From NCBI GenBank assembly GCA_052389755.1, contig JBQTHP010000214.1, positions 1 to 21,758 on the forward strand: 21,758 nt of DNA. Direction: 5' to 3'. Numbering within the stretch: position 1 is the stretch's first letter; every line of letters starts with the position of its first letter. This DNA is from JBQTHP01 sp052389755. GTDB taxonomy: Bacteria > Pseudomonadota > Gammaproteobacteria > Steroidobacterales > Steroidobacteraceae. The position numbers and the translations under genes are program-made. The notes beneath the pieces are model-generated. The model was not told the origin of the DNA. It worked only from the letters and a program-made list of their open reading frames with translations, and made no database searches. Of the stretch, positions 1 through 8,559 are shown piece by piece.

Positions 1-82
1 GTCGAAGGCCCTGCGCGATCGCTGATCGTCGCGCGGTTGTAGTCCATTACCTCTCGTCGAACCGAAGCGAAAACGGCGCGAT

Positions 83-152
83 CCGGCTTGCTCGATTGCG
101 TTTCATTCGCTCCACGATATTCGCTCGGTGAAAACGCCATCGAGCAAGCCGG
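83..152. repeat. Imperfect inverted repeat (stem-loop), 14-bp perfect outer arms
   Basis: Bases 83-96 (CCGGCTTGCTCGAT) are exactly complementary to 139-152 (ATCGAGCAAGCCGG). Pairing continues imperfectly inward between GCGTTTC (98-104) and GAAAACGC (130-137), leaving a loop of about 25 nt. Bases 1-253 contain no credible gene on either strand, so this is a non-coding structure downstream of aroE. There is no adjacent T-run, so a simple intrinsic terminator is unlikely. It could be a palindromic repeat element or a processed 3'-end structure. The inverted repeat is seen directly; its role is unknown. Confidence 0.6.
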
Positions 153-203
153 GCCGCCCCGCGTCCGCTTCCTTTCCGCACGGCGCCGGACGTGCCGCGA
201 CGT

Positions 204-227
204 GGAGCCGCCATGCACGGCGGCTCC
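204..227 (-). terminator. Hairpin downstream of aroE, possible weak terminator
   Basis: GGAGCCGCC (204-212) pairs perfectly with GGCGGCTCC (219-227) around a six-base loop. It lies 27 bp past the aroE stop codon in the direction of aroE transcription. No T-run follows on the minus strand, so termination would be weak or Rho-assisted. The 9-bp stem is clear; the terminator role is inferred from position only. Confidence 0.4.
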
Positions 228-253
228 TCGTCCGCGCTCGTCTCGCATCGTCT

Positions 254-1111
254 CTATGTCCGGCCGTCAGCAGACACGAGCGCCGGGCCGTCCTCGATTG
301 CCTGCAACACCGAGCGAGTCTCCGGCCGCAGCCCGCGCCAGAGCAGAAACGATTCGGCGGCCTGCTCGACGAGCATGCCCCAACCCTGCACGGCCTGGGC
401 GCAGCCGCGCGCCGTCGCCCAGCGCACGAACGCGGTGGGCGCGCGGCCGTACGCCATGTCGTAGCAGACCGTTTCGGGGCCGATCACGCCGGCGGTGATG
501 TCTGGGACTTCGCCGCTCAGGCTCGCGGAAGTCGCGTTGATGACGAGGTCGAAGGACGGCGGCGTGAGCTCGCCGAAGCCCTGCCCGTACACCGGTCCGG
601 TGTCGAGGAATTCGGCGGCGAGCCGCCGTGCGCGCGCGGGTGTGCGGTTTGCGATGACGAGAGTCGCCGGGTCGAGCTCGAGAAGCGGCGCGAGCACGCC
701 GCGCGCGGCGCCGCCCGCGCCGATCAGGAGGACGCGGCGATCGGCGACGGTGACGCCGAGATTCTCCCGGAGGTCACGGATGAGTCCGGCGCCGTCCGTA
801 TTGTCGCCGAGCAGCCGGTTGTCTTCCTGCATCGCCAGCGTGTTGACGGCGAGCGCGCGCTCGGCTCGCTCCGTCAGCTCGTTGGCGAGCTCCGCCGCAG
901 CGAGCTTGTGCGGCACGGTGACGTTGAGTCCTCGCCCGCCGCGCCCGAAAAACTCGAGCACGCGCACGCGGAACTGCTCGGGTGGAACGTCGAAGAGTCG
1001 GTACGTGATGGCCTGCCCCGTCTGACGGGCGAACAGGCCGTGAATGAACGGCGACCAGCTGTGCGTGACCGGATGACCGATCACCCCATACTGATCGGGC
1101 TCAGCGCTCAT
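254..1111 (-). CDS. aroE: Shikimate dehydrogenase (NADP+)
   Basis: Reduces 3-dehydroshikimate to shikimate with NADPH in the cytoplasmic shikimate pathway to aromatic amino acids. The 285-aa length is slightly over the 272 of E. coli AroE. The substrate loop SPFIH (residues 20-24), NVTVPHK with catalytic Lys69, and GDNTDG with catalytic Asp106 are all present. The dinucleotide-binding loop is GAGGAARGVL (131-140), and NRT (155-157) fits NADP preference. The C-terminal GWGMLVEQAAESF helix is typical of AroE rather than the quinate-using YdiB. The start is ATG at 1111, 18 bp after the rlmJ stop on the same strand, so the two genes are probably co-transcribed. Confidence 0.97.
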   Translation of the reverse strand: MSAEPDQYGVIGHPVTHSWSPFIHGLFARQTGQAITYRLFDVPPEQFRVRVLEFFGRGGRGLNVTVPHKLAAAELANELTERAERALAVNTLAMQEDNRLLGDNTDGAGLIRDLRENLGVTVADRRVLLIGAGGAARGVLAPLLELDPATLVIANRTPARARRLAAEFLDTGPVYGQGFGELTPPSFDLVINATSASLSGEVPDITAGVIGPETVCYDMAYGRAPTAFVRWATARGCAQAVQGWGMLVEQAAESFLLWRGLRPETRSVLQAIEDGPALVSADGRT

Positions 1112-1129
1112 CCCCGCAGTTTACGCGTC

Positions 1130-1954
1130 TCACCGGGGCGGCGTGAGCCAGCGCACCTTCGCGCCGCCGCGCCGCTTCGCATCGAGCAGCACGGCCAGCT
1201 CGGGCAGCCACATCTGCATGCGATCCGCGATCTGGTAGGCCGGATTCGCGATCAGAAGACCCGATCCGTTGAGCGATACGCGCGAGTCGGTCGGATAGAG
1301 CCAGAGCTCGCTCAGCAGCGTCTCGTGCTGGATGTCCCGCGCGATTCGTGCGTGCCAGGCTTCGAGGTCCGATGCTCTCTTGATCGGATACCACGCGACG
1401 ACGACGCACGTTGCGAAACGCCGGAGTGTCTCCTGCATGGCGCGAACGGTACGGTCGAGATCCTGCTCGGTCTCCTCGTACGAAGGATCGATGAACACGA
1501 GACCGCGGCGCTCTTTCGGCGGCAGATGTGCGCGCAGCTGCGCAAAGCCGTCACCGCATTCCACGCGCGCGCCGGCCACGCCGTGGAGCGCGCGCTCGAG
1601 CGCGCGCGCTTCCGCCGGCTGAGCCTCGATGAACACGGCCCGATCCTGCTGACGCAGCTCGCGCGCGGCGAGGAGAGGCGAGCCGGCGTAGCCGTGGGGC
1701 GTGCCTCGTTCGGCTCGATACGCGGTAACTGCGCGAACGTATCGCGCGAGCTCCGGCGCATTGGTCGCCGCTCGAAGCAGGCCTTCGAGCGGCGCGGAGT
1801 GCGCCACATCGTCGTACGCACCGGATCCCGCATGCGTCTCGAGATACAGAAAGCCCCTGTCCTTGCGCCTGAGCGCCGCGAGCAGCGCGAGCAGCGCGAC
1901 GTGCTTGTGCACATCCGCGAAGTTGCCTGCATGGAACGCGTGGCGATACTTCAT
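1130..1954 (-). CDS. rlmJ: 23S rRNA (adenine-2030-N6)-methyltransferase
   Basis: The protein aligns by eye with E. coli RlmJ, which makes N6-methyladenosine at 23S rRNA position 2030. I chose the ATG at 1954, giving 274 aa that begin MKYRHAFHAGNFADVHKH, which matches the family N-terminus; an upstream in-frame start would add nine unrelated residues. Conserved segments are FLYLETHAGSGAY (residues 35-47, SAM site), GYAGSPLLAARELR (88-101), VECGDGF (131-137) and the C-terminal GSGLLIANPAYQ (230-241). The catalytic tetrapeptide reads DPSY (156-159), whereas E. coli RlmJ has DPPY. It lies 18 bp upstream of aroE. A 75-bp gap separates it from the divergent gene at 2030. Confidence 0.95.
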   Translation of the reverse strand: MKYRHAFHAGNFADVHKHVALLALLAALRRKDRGFLYLETHAGSGAYDDVAHSAPLEGLLRAATNAPELARYVRAVTAYRAERGTPHGYAGSPLLAARELRQQDRAVFIEAQPAEARALERALHGVAGARVECGDGFAQLRAHLPPKERRGLVFIDPSYEETEQDLDRTVRAMQETLRRFATCVVVAWYPIKRASDLEAWHARIARDIQHETLLSELWLYPTDSRVSLNGSGLLIANPAYQIADRMQMWLPELAVLLDAKRRGGAKVRWLTPPR

Positions 1955-2029
1955 CCGCAGCTGGCGACGCGAAACCCGCAAGCGACGCGGGCCGCGTTGA
2001 AGGCGTGCGTGCTTACGCAGGAGAAAACG

Positions 2030-2458
2030 GTGAAACCCCTCATGACCGGCCTGATCACTGTTTGGCTCGGCGGAACGGCAATCGCCTGCTCGGCATCGCC
2101 GCCGAACCCGCAGGTTACGTTGCCAGAACGGGTGCCGTCACCCGAACCGATCGAGTCGGCCGCCGGAAAAGTGCCTGAAGATCTCATCCGGAAAATGCGG
2201 GCCGACCTCGCGCAACGCGTCGGCGTCGCCGCGAACTCCGCGAAGGTGGTGCGCGCAGAGACCGTGACCTGGCCGGACGGATCGCTCGGGTGCCGCATGC
2301 CTGGCGAGCTCTACACTCAGCAGCTCGTGCCGGGATACCGCATAGAGTTCCAGGCTGGCGAAGCCACGTACGCGTATCACGCTGCGGCTCGAAACGGCTT
2401 CTTCAAGCTCTGCGTCCGCAATCCACGATCCATCTCGCGTCGGCCGTCCGACAAGTGA
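2030..2458 (+). CDS. Small exported or lipoprotein-like protein of unknown function
   Basis: A 142-aa protein with no known function. The start is GTG at 2030, preceded by AGGAG six bases upstream; the reading frame is open much further upstream, but that stretch only mirrors rlmJ and aroE on the opposite strand. The N-terminus is a short hydrophobic segment (residues 5-19) ending AIA-Cys20, which could be a lipobox, although Ala at -3 is not ideal. A Pro-rich linker (24-48) follows. The conserved-looking core comprises a helical DLIRKMRADLAQRVGV, then WPDGSLGC (81-88), PGELYTQ (91-97), PGYRI (101-105), YAYH and a late Cys128. This pattern resembles small proteins I recall from cyanobacteria and proteobacteria with a WPDxSLGC signature. 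Two Cys residues (88 and 128) could form a disulphide outside the cytoplasm. Confidence 0.75.
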   Translation: MKPLMTGLITVWLGGTAIACSASPPNPQVTLPERVPSPEPIESAAGKVPEDLIRKMRADLAQRVGVAANSAKVVRAETVTWPDGSLGCRMPGELYTQQLVPGYRIEFQAGEATYAYHAAARNGFFKLCVRNPRSISRRPSDK

Positions 2459-2462
2459 AAAA

Positions 2463-2488
2463 GGCCCGGGAGCTTGCGCTCCCGGGCC
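2463..2488 (-). terminator. Intrinsic terminator between convergent genes
   Basis: An 11-bp perfect stem (GGCCCGGGAGC at 2463-2473 with GCTCCCGGGCC at 2478-2488) closes a TTGC loop. Read on the minus strand it follows the protease stop by about 20 bp and runs directly into TTTTT (2462-2458), a classical terminator. Read on the plus strand it follows the small gene's stop by 4 bp, with only ACTTTCT after it, so it is probably weaker in that direction. The run of A residues that supplies the minus-strand T-tract overlaps the plus gene's stop codon. Confidence 0.85.
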
Positions 2489-2507
2489 CGTACTTTCTCG
2501 CCGCCGG

Positions 2508-5500
2508 TTATTTCTGGTTCTTGATCCTGACGTTCACCGTCTCAGCTTCCTTCTTGGCGCGCCCGTCGCGATAGAGGAGCAGCAAGCCCTTGTCGGACGG
2601 TGATGCAGCGTCGCCGCCCGCAACCGGGGTGACCGTGAGCACGCTGTTGCCGTTGGCCGGAACTCCCGCCGCTGGCACGCCGCCGACCAAGAATCGCGGA
2701 CGACTGGGAGTGAAGACCATGTTCTCGATGGAATCGGTCAGCAGCCCGGTGAAGTAGTTGTCGAACGCGAAAACGCTGAACGTCAGCGTCGTGTCCGGCG
2801 TCGCACCGATCGCGCTCAGCGGTAAGGTCATGATCATGTTCGCCGAGTTGAGGTCCGCATCGGCGAAGAAGAACACGCGGAAAGGACCGGAAGGCAACGG
2901 TCCCGCCGCCACGACGGTCTGGCCCGTGGCCGCGAACCCGCCGTTCTCGACTGTGAACGCGACCGCGTCGGGCTCCGGATCCCCATCCGTGTTGAACTCG
3001 ACATCGAACTCGGCCGGATATGCCGGATGCGCCCGCTGCCCGTGCGTGTTGATCGCGATCTGAAGGTTGGTTCCCACGAGTCGTGCACCGACCGTTGCCA
3101 GGTCGATGACGGCGGCGTTGTCGCCGGCCCCGGGGAGGTCAGAGCCCGGAATCTTCGGGCTCGATCCGGTCCACGAGAAGACGTCAAGGCGACCGTCGAG
3201 AACATCGCTGACGTTCTGCAGCGTCAGGAACCCGCTTTCGCCGGACGGAATCGTTACCGTCCTGTTGACTGCCCGAACTTCGGCGGCCCGGTGCGGCAGG
3301 GCCTGCCACGCGACATGCACGTGGTCCCGGTCGTCCTGGATCGAGATGTAGCCGTCGTATTCGAGCGTCAGCAGACGGGCGCCATTGCCGCCCTGTGAGC
3401 CGCCGTTCAGGTTCCAGACGGGCAGTTTGCTCGGATCGATCGTGAGATACACGTCGAACACCGTGCTGCCGTTCCGCGGCACGGTAATCGTCGATGGCAC
3501 GTCCACGCTCACGGCGCCCGTTGCCTCATCGGCGGCATAACGGAATGTCGACGAGACCTCGTACGTGCGCGCCTGAGAGCTGAAGTTCCGCACGCGCACC
3601 GCGCGGCGCACTGTCGTCGGCTCGTGCAGGGTGTGATACCCGAACGACAGGCTTGCCGTCTGCCGCTGACTGTCCCACGCGCCGGTCGTGGTCGCGAGCG
3701 CCTCGTCCACCCGCACTTCACCGCCACCGATGCGCGTGATGGGTGAGAGCACGCCGGGCTGCGTCGCCGGATTGATGAAGATGTTCGTGTCCGCCGTGTT
3801 CATCAGCAGGGACTTGATCACCGCCGGCGAGCGACGCGGATATGCCTGCACCATGATCGCCGCAGAGCCGCTGACCATCGGGGCGGCTCCGGAGGTACCT
3901 CCGAACGCCGTCTCGCCGGTGCCGGTACCGGATTCCGCCGACACCGAGGCGCCCGGCGCGCCGATGTCGGGCTTGATGTGGTTGAAGCTATGGTTCGGGC
4001 CGCGCGACGATGTGCTCGCCATGCTGCCGATGAGCGACACCGCGTTCGCCGGAGACACCGTGACGTTGACGGGCGCGGCGAGGTTCGCCTTGATCAGATT
4101 CGCATTGGCCTGAATGATCACGAGCGTCGGAATGAAAGTATCTCCGCCGCCCTGACTGAACGTGATCGCATCGCCCGCCGCGACGAGCCCGAGGAGCACG
4201 CCGATCGCGCCGGCCTTTGCGGCTCGGTCCACCTTGACGCTGATCGCGCAGACACCGCGGTCGATCAGCGCGACCTTGCCCGCAGGATCGGCCAGATACG
4301 GGTCGGTGGGCTCAACAACGCCCGGCGTCGTCTCATCGTCCCGACAGCCGCGGCCGACGAACGCGACGTTGCCGGTGAAACCGGCGCCGATCGGCGCCCA
4401 CGAAATCGTCGCCGTGTTCGTGAACGTGCCGGCAATATTGGCCGGCGAGTTGATGACGAGCGGGATCGCCTCGTCGCTCGGCACGGTCGTCTGCGCGACG
4501 CTGATGACTTCCGGAGTCGAAGCCGGCGAACCCGTGACGTACGGCTTGTCGCCGCTGTTACCCGCCGAGGCAACGACGATCACGCCGGCCTTGACGGCGT
4601 TCGTCGATGCGAAGCTGAGGTCGTCTTCCCTTTGCCCGTAGCTCGAACCGAGCGACATGTTGATGACGTCGGCGGCGTCGTCCATGGAGCCGTCGCCGTT
4701 CGGATCGAGCGCAAAGTCCATTGCCTGAAGCAATGCGACGCCGCTGCACGAAGTCGAGACCGCGCTGCAGACCTTGACGGCCCACAGCCTGGCGGCCGGC
4801 GCTACGCCGACATGACTTCCATCAGTGCTCTGGCCGCCGATGATGTCCGCGACGTGCGTACCATGGGCGCCGAAGTCGATGGGATCCGGGTCGGGGGCGA
4901 GCGGACCGTTCGGCCATGCTTCGCCCACGAAATCGAACCCGCGAACGACCTTGGCTGTCGGAAACAGTCCATCGATCGTCGTGTTCCGCGGGTCGGCGTT
5001 GCTCGTGCCGTATGCCGCCTCATAAGCGGCCAACGTCCCCGCGCCGCCCAGGTTCCTGTGCGTGTAGTCGATACCAGAGTCGAGCACCGCGACGTCGACG
5101 CCGAATCCATCGAGCCCCACCGCCTGCGCAGACGACGCCCCGATATACGGCACCGTGTCCACGAGATCGCGACGGTAGTCGCCGACCGGGCGCAGAGTCG
5201 TCACGCCGGGAAGAGTAGCGATCGCGCGGAGCTTCTCCGCGTCGATGCGAACGATCACCGCGTTGTACGCGATGCGGACTCGAGCGATCTCCTGGCCGCC
5301 GAGGGCGAGAATCCGGCTCAACGTTTCGCTCTGACGGGCGCGCAGCCTCTCGGAGTGAGCGATCTGCTGGCCGCGACTGAGGCGGCCGCCGACGCGCTTC
5401 GCATTCTCGCCGTTCGCGATTGCGAGCGGCGCTTCGGCGAGCTGCACGACGACGTCCACCGCGCCACTGGCCGATGCGAGTGAGTCGTCTATCCTGGCGA

Positions 5501-5627
5501 CTGTCGTCGGGCTGGAAATGGTGAGCCTGGAAAGATCCGCCGCCGTGGCGTCGAATCCGACTAATGGCAAGGCGAGCGCGGCACCCAGGACCATCGATCC
5601 CAGACGCGCGGGAATAGGACGCTTCAT
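2508..5627 (-). CDS. Secreted S8 (subtilisin-like) serine protease with I9 propeptide and PA insert
   Basis: Predicted exported endopeptidase of 1039 aa. The start is ATG at 5627, preceded by GGGGAG eight bases upstream; the frame extends 28 codons further but without signal-peptide character. A signal peptide (1-29, ending ATA-A) is followed by an inhibitor_I9-type propeptide (about 55-150) that would fold and block the enzyme until removed. The catalytic triad is Asp183 (VLDSGID), His255 (HGTHVA) and Ser579 (GGTSGAAP), with oxyanion Asn357 (SAGN). A protease-associated (PA) domain (about 415-520) is inserted between Asn357 and Ser579, with four Cys residues in or near the fold. Residues 655-780 look Fn3-like. 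The last 250 residues are beta-rich and I cannot assign them. There is no obvious sorting tag at the C-terminus. It stands alone between terminators, suggesting independent expression. The substrate is unknown. Confidence 0.95.
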   Translation of the reverse strand: MKRPIPARLGSMVLGAALALPLVGFDATAADLSRLTISSPTTVARIDDSLASASGAVDVVVQLAEAPLAIANGENAKRVGGRLSRGQQIAHSERLRARQSETLSRILALGGQEIARVRIAYNAVIVRIDAEKLRAIATLPGVTTLRPVGDYRRDLVDTVPYIGASSAQAVGLDGFGVDVAVLDSGIDYTHRNLGGAGTLAAYEAAYGTSNADPRNTTIDGLFPTAKVVRGFDFVGEAWPNGPLAPDPDPIDFGAHGTHVADIIGGQSTDGSHVGVAPAARLWAVKVCSAVSTSCSGVALLQAMDFALDPNGDGSMDDAADVINMSLGSSYGQREDDLSFASTNAVKAGVIVVASAGNSGDKPYVTGSPASTPEVISVAQTTVPSDEAIPLVINSPANIAGTFTNTATISWAPIGAGFTGNVAFVGRGCRDDETTPGVVEPTDPYLADPAGKVALIDRGVCAISVKVDRAAKAGAIGVLLGLVAAGDAITFSQGGGDTFIPTLVIIQANANLIKANLAAPVNVTVSPANAVSLIGSMASTSSRGPNHSFNHIKPDIGAPGASVSAESGTGTGETAFGGTSGAAPMVSGSAAIMVQAYPRRSPAVIKSLLMNTADTNIFINPATQPGVLSPITRIGGGEVRVDEALATTTGAWDSQRQTASLSFGYHTLHEPTTVRRAVRVRNFSSQARTYEVSSTFRYAADEATGAVSVDVPSTITVPRNGSTVFDVYLTIDPSKLPVWNLNGGSQGGNGARLLTLEYDGYISIQDDRDHVHVAWQALPHRAAEVRAVNRTVTIPSGESGFLTLQNVSDVLDGRLDVFSWTGSSPKIPGSDLPGAGDNAAVIDLATVGARLVGTNLQIAINTHGQRAHPAYPAEFDVEFNTDGDPEPDAVAFTVENGGFAATGQTVVAAGPLPSGPFRVFFFADADLNSANMIMTLPLSAIGATPDTTLTFSVFAFDNYFTGLLTDSIENMVFTPSRPRFLVGGVPAAGVPANGNSVLTVTPVAGGDAASPSDKGLLLLYRDGRAKKEAETVNVRIKNQK

Positions 5628-5938
5628 CCGGTCATCTCCCCTGTTTTTGAGATTATTCGAGCGGCCACTCGAAGCGTTCCGCGCGCTCCGCCGGATCACG
5701 CACGCATGCACCGCCGCCGAAGCGGACGGTCATGGGGGACGAAGGGGCCGTGACGCGTTATGAAATGCTTGTTGGCGTGAGTGCGAACGCTACTCTCGAC
5801 TGTGTCGCTATTCAATCGCATCCCGTCGGCGAGTCCGGCGCACGCTTAAACATAATGCGAAACCGGGGGTTAGGAGGACGCGATTGGCGATCTGAGCGCT
5901 CCGCAGTGCGTACGCGCAACACCCACGTCTGCGGGCCG
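5628..5938. other. Intergenic gap between topA end and protease start
   Basis: This 311-bp gap must hold the protease promoter and any topA terminator. The only signal I trust is the protease ribosome site GGGGAG (5636-5641 on the minus strand). A minus-strand TTGAAT (5815-5810) lies 17 bp from a poor -10 (TAGCGT), which is too weak to call. CCGCAG/CTGCGG arms just past the topA stop could form a weak hairpin but lack a T-run. Short plus-strand open frames here run into the topA 3' end and show no family resemblance. Confidence 0.5.
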
Positions 5939-8506
5939 CTAGGCGCGCTTCTTCACGGCCGTCTTCGCTCGGCGCGATTTCTTCTTGACGACGTTTCGCA
6001 CCAGCGGTGACGGTCGTCGTGATGCGCCCGCGCGGCTCGCACTCGGCGCAGGCTTCGTTTCAGGGCTGCGCGCGGATTTGCGGACGGAGACCGTCGATTC
6101 GGTCGCGACCGGGGATTTGCGAGCGCGCCCGCGCGGGACGGCCGGTTCGGCCGTCTCGGCGACGCCAGGGGCCGACTTCTGCGGCGCCCACTTGCGGCCG
6201 CGTCCGAATCGCCCGCCGCGCTCCGGCGCCGCGGCGAGCAGTGCGAGGCATTCCTCGAGCGTGAGGGATTTAGGCTCCCGATCCTTCGGCACGCGGGCGT
6301 TCTTCTTCTTGTCCGTGACGTACGGTCCGTAGCGGCCGTTCAGCACCTGCACACCCGCGTCCGCGAAGTCCTGAATGATGCGATTCGCGTCGGCCTCTTT
6401 CTTCAGGCGGATGAGCTCGAGCGCGCGCTCGAGCGACACGGTGTACGGGTCATCCTCCTTGAGCGAGACGTACTTGCTGCCGTATTTCACGTAGGGACCG
6501 AAGCGTCCGACGTTCGCGACGATCGCTTCGCCCTCGGCGGTCTCACCGAGCGTGCGCGGCAGCTTGAACAGCTCCATGGCGTCGGCAAGCGTCACGCTGT
6601 CCATCTTCTGGCCCGGCCGCAGGCCGGCAAAGCGCGGCTTCTCCTCGTCGTCCTTGGTGCCGATCTGCACGAAAGGGCCGAAGCGGCCCATGCGCACGCT
6701 CACCGGTTTGCCGGAGGCGGAATCGATGCCGATCTCGCGGGCCTGCGCGACCTGCTCGCGCGTGACGTTCTTCTCGGTCCTCTCGACCTGGCGGATGAAC
6801 GGCTTCCAGAACTTGTTGAGCGGAATCGTCCAGTCCTCTTCGCCGCGCGACACCGCATCGAGCTCGTCTTCCAGCGCCGCCGTGAAGCCGTATTCCACGT
6901 AGCGGTGGAAGAAAGAGGTGAGGAAGCGATTCACGATCTTGCCGATGTCCGTCGGCACGAATCGCCGGTTGTCCATCTCGACGTACTTGCGGTCCTGCAG
7001 CGTCGAGATGATGGTCGCGTAGGTCGAGGGGCGGCCGATGCCGTGCTCTTCGAGCGCCTTGACGAGCGAGGCTTCGGAGTAGCGGGGCGGCGGCTCCGTG
7101 AAATGCTGATCGGCGCGGATCGAAAGCAGCCGCACGGAATCGCCCTCGTGCATCGCGGGCAGCACGTGATCCGTGTCGTCCTCCGCGCTGTCGTCCCGGC
7201 CTTCCTGGTATACGGCGATGTAACCCGGCTTCACGAGCGTCGAACCGGTGGCGCGCAACAGGTGACGTTCCGGTCCACCGGCACCTGCGAGCATGTCCAC
7301 CGCGACCGTATCGAACACCGCATGCGCCATCTGCGAAGCGACGGCACGCCTCCAGATCAGTGCATACAGGCGGAAAAGGTCGGCGTCGAGCTTGCCCTCG
7401 ATGTCGGCCGGCACGATCGACGCCGACGTCGGGCGAACCGCCTCGTGCGCTTCCTGCGCGTTCTTCGACTTCGTCTTGTAGACGCGCGGCTCTTTGTCGA
7501 TCGATTCGGCGCCGTACAGGCGCACGGCCGTCTCGCGGATCTCGCGCACCGCTTCCGCAGCGAGCGCGACCGAATCCGTGCGCATGTACGTGATGAGACC
7601 GACGTTGCCCTCGCCGACGTCCACGCCTTCGTAGAGCTGCTGCGCGAGGCGCATCGTGCGGCGTGCGTTGAATCCCAGCTTGCGCGCAGCTTCCTGCTGC
7701 AGCGTCGAGGTCGTGAACGGCGGCGCGGGATTGCGACGCCGCTGTTTGCGGTCGATCGTCAGCACGCGCAGCGCGCCCGCTGCGGCGCCGAGCACCGCCC
7801 GCTCGACCGCGCGCGCCTGACCTTCGTTGACGAAGCTGAACTGCTCGACCCTGCGGCCGCGGTACTCGAACAGCTTCATCGCGAATGTCTGCTGCGAGTG
7901 CTCGCCTTCGCCCTCGATCGTCCAGTACTCCTGGGCCTTGAACGCGGCGATCTCTTCCTCGCGCTCGCAGATCATGCGCAGTGCCGGGCTCTGCACGCGA
8001 CCCGCGGACAGGCCGGGCTGCACCTTCTTCCACAGCAGCGGAGAGAGGTTGAAACCGACGAGATAATCGAGCGCGCGCCGCGCCTGCTGCGCGTTCACGA
8101 GATCGAACGACAGATCGCGCGGCTGCCCGACCGCGTCGCGGATCGCGTTGCGAGTGATTTCGTAGAACGCGACACGGTGTACGTTCTTGCCCTTGAGCTC
8201 GCCGCGCTCCTTCAGGATCTCGTAGAGGTGCCACGAGATCGCCTCGCCTTCGCGATCGGGGTCGGTCGCGAGATACAGTGCCTTCGCCTTCTTCAGCGCG
8301 CGCGCGATCGCATCGACATGGCGCTGGTTCTTCTCGAGCACCCGGTACTGCATCGCGAAGCCGTTGTCGGGATCGACGGCGCCTTCCTTCGGCACGAGGT
8401 CGCGCACGTGGCCGTAGGAAGCGAGCACCTCGAAATCCTTGCCGAGATACTTCTTGATCGTGCGCGCCTTGGCCGGCGACTCGACGATGACGAGGTTTTC
8501 AGCCAC
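5939..8506 (-). CDS. topA: DNA topoisomerase I (type IA)
   Basis: Relaxes negative supercoils by single-strand cleavage through a 5'-phosphotyrosine link. The protein has 855 aa and a GTG start at 8506, with GAGG about 10 bases upstream. The Toprim domain has Glu9 (IVESPAKA) and the acidic set Asp82/Asp84/Glu86 (TDPDREGE). The active-site Tyr307 sits in GLITYMRTDS. LSAGRVQSPALR (166-177) and GIGRPSTYATI (489-499) are family signatures. The C-terminus carries three repeats keyed by GRFGPFV (607-613), GRFGPYV (667-673) and GRYGPYV (724-730), as in Toprim C-terminal-repeat enzymes. They are followed by a Lys/Arg/Ala/Pro-rich tail (about 765-855). No Cys4 zinc finger is present, unlike E. coli TopA. 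The gene lies 53 bp downstream of smg on the same strand. Confidence 0.97.
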   Translation of the reverse strand: MAENLVIVESPAKARTIKKYLGKDFEVLASYGHVRDLVPKEGAVDPDNGFAMQYRVLEKNQRHVDAIARALKKAKALYLATDPDREGEAISWHLYEILKERGELKGKNVHRVAFYEITRNAIRDAVGQPRDLSFDLVNAQQARRALDYLVGFNLSPLLWKKVQPGLSAGRVQSPALRMICEREEEIAAFKAQEYWTIEGEGEHSQQTFAMKLFEYRGRRVEQFSFVNEGQARAVERAVLGAAAGALRVLTIDRKQRRRNPAPPFTTSTLQQEAARKLGFNARRTMRLAQQLYEGVDVGEGNVGLITYMRTDSVALAAEAVREIRETAVRLYGAESIDKEPRVYKTKSKNAQEAHEAVRPTSASIVPADIEGKLDADLFRLYALIWRRAVASQMAHAVFDTVAVDMLAGAGGPERHLLRATGSTLVKPGYIAVYQEGRDDSAEDDTDHVLPAMHEGDSVRLLSIRADQHFTEPPPRYSEASLVKALEEHGIGRPSTYATIISTLQDRKYVEMDNRRFVPTDIGKIVNRFLTSFFHRYVEYGFTAALEDELDAVSRGEEDWTIPLNKFWKPFIRQVERTEKNVTREQVAQAREIGIDSASGKPVSVRMGRFGPFVQIGTKDDEEKPRFAGLRPGQKMDSVTLADAMELFKLPRTLGETAEGEAIVANVGRFGPYVKYGSKYVSLKEDDPYTVSLERALELIRLKKEADANRIIQDFADAGVQVLNGRYGPYVTDKKKNARVPKDREPKSLTLEECLALLAAAPERGGRFGRGRKWAPQKSAPGVAETAEPAVPRGRARKSPVATESTVSVRKSARSPETKPAPSASRAGASRRPSPLVRNVVKKKSRRAKTAVKKRA

Positions 8507-8559
8507 GCGGGCCCGTCCTCATCTTCCCTGCGAGGAGGCGTGGAGCAGCTCCGGTGCGC

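Noticed and set aside
128..2029. Long plus-strand open frame running upstream of the small exported gene
   Set aside because: It mirrors aroE and rlmJ on the opposite strand, is Arg/Ala-rich with no family resemblance, and exists only because high-GC codon bias removes stops. Only the part from GTG 2030 is supported.
3978..5483. 501-codon plus-strand open frame inside the protease gene
   Set aside because: It is antisense to a clear S8 protease, with Arg/Asp-rich random composition and no domain.
5761..5880. Protease promoter candidates on the minus strand (TTGAAT with TAGCGT; TATGTT)
   Set aside because: None has both a good -35 and a good -10 at 16-18 bp spacing.
5732..6010. Possible 92-codon gene in the topA-protease gap
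   Set aside because: It runs into the 3' end of topA on the opposite strand, has no ribosome site and no recognisable content.
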